Shown here one piece after another: positions 61,001 through 64,000 of a DNA stretch of 64,000 nucleotides. The position numbers and the translations under genes are program-made. Under the pieces are notes generated by a model. It saw only the letters and a program-made list of their open reading frames with translations, was not told the DNA's origin and did no database searches. Every line of letters starts with the position of its first letter. The stretch's first letter is position 1. Source of the stretch: Cymbidium sinense (lineage: Eukaryota; Streptophyta; Magnoliopsida; Asparagales; Orchidaceae); NCBI GenBank assembly GCA_021442155.1, contig CM038215.1, positions 3,248,976 through 3,312,975 on the forward strand, read 5' to 3'.

Positions 61001-64000
61001 CTAAAGTAAAATAAAATAAAAATTAAATAAGAACTTAAACCAAAAAAATATACTTAAAATTAAACCTAAAAATAAATAATAAATAAAACCTAAACCCTAA
61101 CTAAAAAATCCTTAAACCTAAAATAAAAATCAGAAAAAAAAGCATAAACCTAAACTAAAATAAATAAAACCTAAACCCGAACTAAAAAAATAAATAAATA
61201 AACTAAAAGTAAACCTAAATCTAAACTAAAAAATAAAACCTAAAAATAAACTGAAAATAAAACCTAAAACCTAAACCTAAAAAATAAAGTAGAAACCTGA
61301 ACCTAAACCTAAAAATAAAAAATAAAACATGAACCTAAAAAATAATATAAAAATAAAACTCAACTAAAAAATAAACTAATACATAAACCTAAAAAAAAAC
61401 TAAAATAAAAAACATGAACTAAAATAAATAAACCTAAATTAAATAAACTAAACTAAATAAAAAATAAACCTAAATAAAAATAAAATGTAAACTAACTATG
61501 CTAAATAAACATAAACCTACCGGTTTACTTAAAAAAAAAAGAAACCTTAAACCTTAAATCCTAAACCCTAAACCCTAAACCCTAAACCCCAAACCTAAAA
61601 CCCAAAACCTATAACCCTAAACCCTAAACCCAAAATACCCTAAACCCTACACCTATACCCTAAAACCCGAAACTGTAAGCCTTAAACCCTAAACCCTAAC
61701 CCAAAACCCAAAACCCAAAACCATAACCTTGAACTAAACCTAAAGTAACTAAATAAATTTAAGAAAAACCTAAACCTAATAAACCTAAACCCTAAGAATA
61801 GCCAAAACCTTGACTACAAGAACATCCCCGTCAAACAGGCTCAGTCTAGATCTAGCGATGTAGGCGAAGGTAGAGGAGGTGGTTATCATAGTAGTGGTGG
61901 AAGATCTGGAGGTGTTGGTGAATATGGAGGTGGTGGTTGGAGCATTGGTGGTTATGGAGGTGGGAGGACCGACAGAGGTTACAGTCGTGGTGGTGGCAGA
62001 GGGAGAGATTGGGGATATGATGGTGGATCCCAGACAAACAACCCATGGAACTGTCTTTACAGTAGAAATGGTTCTAATTATCTATGGTTTTTGATTTGCT
62101 CTATGCGTGCTCATTTTTGATCTATGTCATCACTTATGTCTTAGAGAACTTAGTGTGTTACTTGGTTGATGAAATGAAAAAGAAGAAATGTTAATCTGAA
62201 TTTGTTCACTTTCAAAAAAAACCCTAAACCCTAAAAATAAAAAAATAAAAAAATAAAAAAACCCTAACCCTAAACCCTAAATCCTAACACGAACACTAAA
62301 CCCTAAACCCTAAACCCTGAACCCTGAACCCTAAACCTAAAACCTAAACCCTAAACCCTTAACCCTAAAACCCTAAACCATAAACTCTAAACCCTAATCC
62401 CTAAACCTTAAACCCTAAACCTTAAACCCTGAACCCCAAACCCTAAACCCTAAACCCTAAATCCTAAACCCTAAACCCTAAGCTAACCCTAAACCCTAAA
62501 AAGCTAAAAATTTACACCTAAACTAAATAAAACCCAAAAATAAAATAAATAAACTAGGTAAACCAAAATAAAATTAAAAAATAAAATAAAATAAAAACCT
62601 AAACCTAAACCTAAACAAGAAAATAAAAAAAATACAAACTAAACTTAAATAAAATAGATAAAAACCTAAACTAAACTAAAAAAATAAAAACCTAAATAAA
62701 ATAAAAACAAAACCTAAAATAAAAATAAAATAAACCTAAAATAAAATAAAATAAAAACTAAATAAAAACCTAAACCTAAAAATAAACTAAAAAATAAAAC
62801 CTAAACCCTAAACTAAAACAAAAACTAAACCTAAAATAAAAAAAACATATGCCTAAACCTAAACTAAAGTAAACTAAACTAAAATAAATAAAACCTAAAC
62901 TTAAACCTAAAATAAACTAAACATAAACCTAAACCTTAATTAAATAAAATAAAATAAAATAAAATAAATGTAAACCTAAACTTAAAAAATAAAACCTAAA
63001 ATAAACCTAAAATAAAAACCTTAAACCAAAACCTCAAAAATAAAATAAAAATCTAAACCTAAACCTAATAATAAAAAATAAAACCTAAACATAAAAAATG
63101 AAATAAAAATAAAGCTAAACTAAAAAAATAAACCTAAACCTAAAAAGTAAACTAAAATAAAATCCTAAACTAAAATAAATAAACTTAAAAGAAATAAACT
63201 AAAATAAAAAAAATTTAAAAAAACCTAAATATAAATAAAAAATAAACTAAATATACCTAAACCTACCACTTTACTAAACTTTTAAAAAAAACACAAACCC
63301 TAAACCCTAAACCCTAAATCGTAATCCTACAACCCTAAACCATAAACCCTAAACCCTACCCTAAAATCCTAAACCCTAAACCTAAACTCGAAACCCTAAA
63401 ACCCAAAACCCTAAAACCTACAACCCTAAACTCCAAACAATAAACCATAAACCCTAAAAACCTAAAAACCTAAACCTAAACTAAACAAAACATAAAAAAT
63501 AAAATAAATAAATAAACCTAACCTAAATAAATAAAAAATAAAATAAAATAAAAACTTAAAGATAAACTTTAAAAGAAAGTAAAAACTAAAGTAAAATAAA
63601 ATAAATAAAAACTTAAACTAAATTAAAAAAAATAAAGCTAAAAATATAAATCCTAAATAAAATAAATCCCAAATGTAAAATAAAAATAAAATAAACCTAA
63701 ATCTAAACTAAAATAAACTAAACTATAAAAAAACCTAAACCTAAACCTAAAATAAACTAAACCTAAACCCTAAATAAAATAAAATAAATAAAAAATAAAC
63801 CTAAACTAAGCTAAATAATAAAACCTAAAAATAAACCTAAAATAAAAATATAAAACCAAAACCTAAAAAATAAAATAAAACCCTATACCTAAACCTAAAA
63901 CTAAAGAATAAAACTTAAACTTAAAAATAAAATAAAAATAAAACTAAACTGAAAAATATACATAAACCTAAACCTAAAAAATAAACTAAAATAAAAGACC
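58084..64000 (+). repeat. Telomere-like higher-order satellite, array IV
   Basis: The clearest higher-order array. Unit starts (a 'ctaaactaaataaaa' word after a heptamer block) are at about 58755, 59715, 60745, 62517 and 63475. The conserved box is at about 58573 (GTTGGTTTACTTAATTA), 59499 (CGGTTTACTTAATTT), 60451 (CGGTTTACTTAATTT), 61521 (CGGTTTACTTAA) and 63266 (CACTTTACTAAACTT). Plain units are about 0.95-1.05 kb; the one unit holding a GRP module is about 1.77 kb. Heptamer blocks follow each box. It runs off the window end. CCCTAAA is on +, as in arrays I and II. Confidence 0.85.
61797..62221 (+). pseudogene. GRP 3'-end fragment with 3'UTR and poly(A), copy 8
   Basis: From 61797 the frame reads NSQNLDYKNIPVKQAQSRSS, then DVGEGRGGGYHSSGG, YGGGGWSIGGYGGGRTDRGY, SRGGGRGRDWGYDGGS, after which a deletion joins the tail to the 3'UTR. 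Uniquely, this frame has no stop until about 62117. There is no start codon and no RRM core, so it is not a gene. The 3'UTR includes 'tctttacagtagaaatgg' and 'tgatctatgtcatcac' and ends with an A8 tract at 62214-62221, followed at once by CCCTAAACCC. The second conserved box is at 61741-61760. The frames at 61852-62046 (-) and 61879-62094 (+) are shadows. Confidence 0.85.

Noticed and set aside
1..64000. tRNA or rRNA genes
   Set aside because: I looked for cloverleaf-like boxes and conserved rRNA words and saw none. A covariance-model scan would settle this.

Overview
The window looks like nuclear repeat DNA from a seed plant, most likely a flowering plant. The evidence is the Arabidopsis-type telomere heptamer (CCCTAAA/TTTAGGG) in very large degenerate arrays, plant-type L1 and RTE LINEs, Ty3/gypsy elements, and fragments of plant nuclear genes: a glycine-rich RNA-binding protein (GRP), 60S acidic ribosomal protein P0 and type-1A peptide deformylase. 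I cannot name the species. I see no intact host gene, tRNA or rRNA.

Layout: 1-4801 is an inverted fragment of a very long LTR, followed by an L1 RNase H relic. 5319-14010 is telomere-like array I, with CCCTAAA on the + strand. 14011-26505 is a decayed L1 LINE split in two by an inverted LTR of about 7.6 kb, which itself carries a captured peptide deformylase gene fragment. 26506-28754 is array II (+). At about 28754 the heptamer strand switches. 28755-39372 is array III (TTTAGGG on +), holding a P0 retrocopy, an RTE fragment and several GRP fragments. 39373-58083 is a nested cluster of gypsy pieces and long LTRs. 58084-64000 is array IV (CCCTAAA on +).

The arrays are not simple telomere tracts. 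They are higher-order repeats of roughly 0.9-1.3 kb. Each unit has an A/C-rich part built from CCTAAA and AAATAAA words, ending in a conserved box (consensus CCGGTTTACTTAATTT plus an A-run), then a block of CCCTAAA heptamers. Some units carry an extra module: a second box (consensus TAAAGTAACTAAATAAATT) and then the 3' end of a GRP mRNA, in several copies ending in a poly(A) tract. I count ten GRP copies or remnants. The seven best start at the same GRP codon, and all have their sense strand on the CCCTAAA strand. The same rule holds for the P0 retrocopy. This GRP/telomere composite is the most unusual thing in the window and looks like one capture event followed by amplification with the satellite.

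Limits: boundaries come from comparing repeats by eye, so most are good to tens of bases at best. No identity values, dates or database matches were computed.
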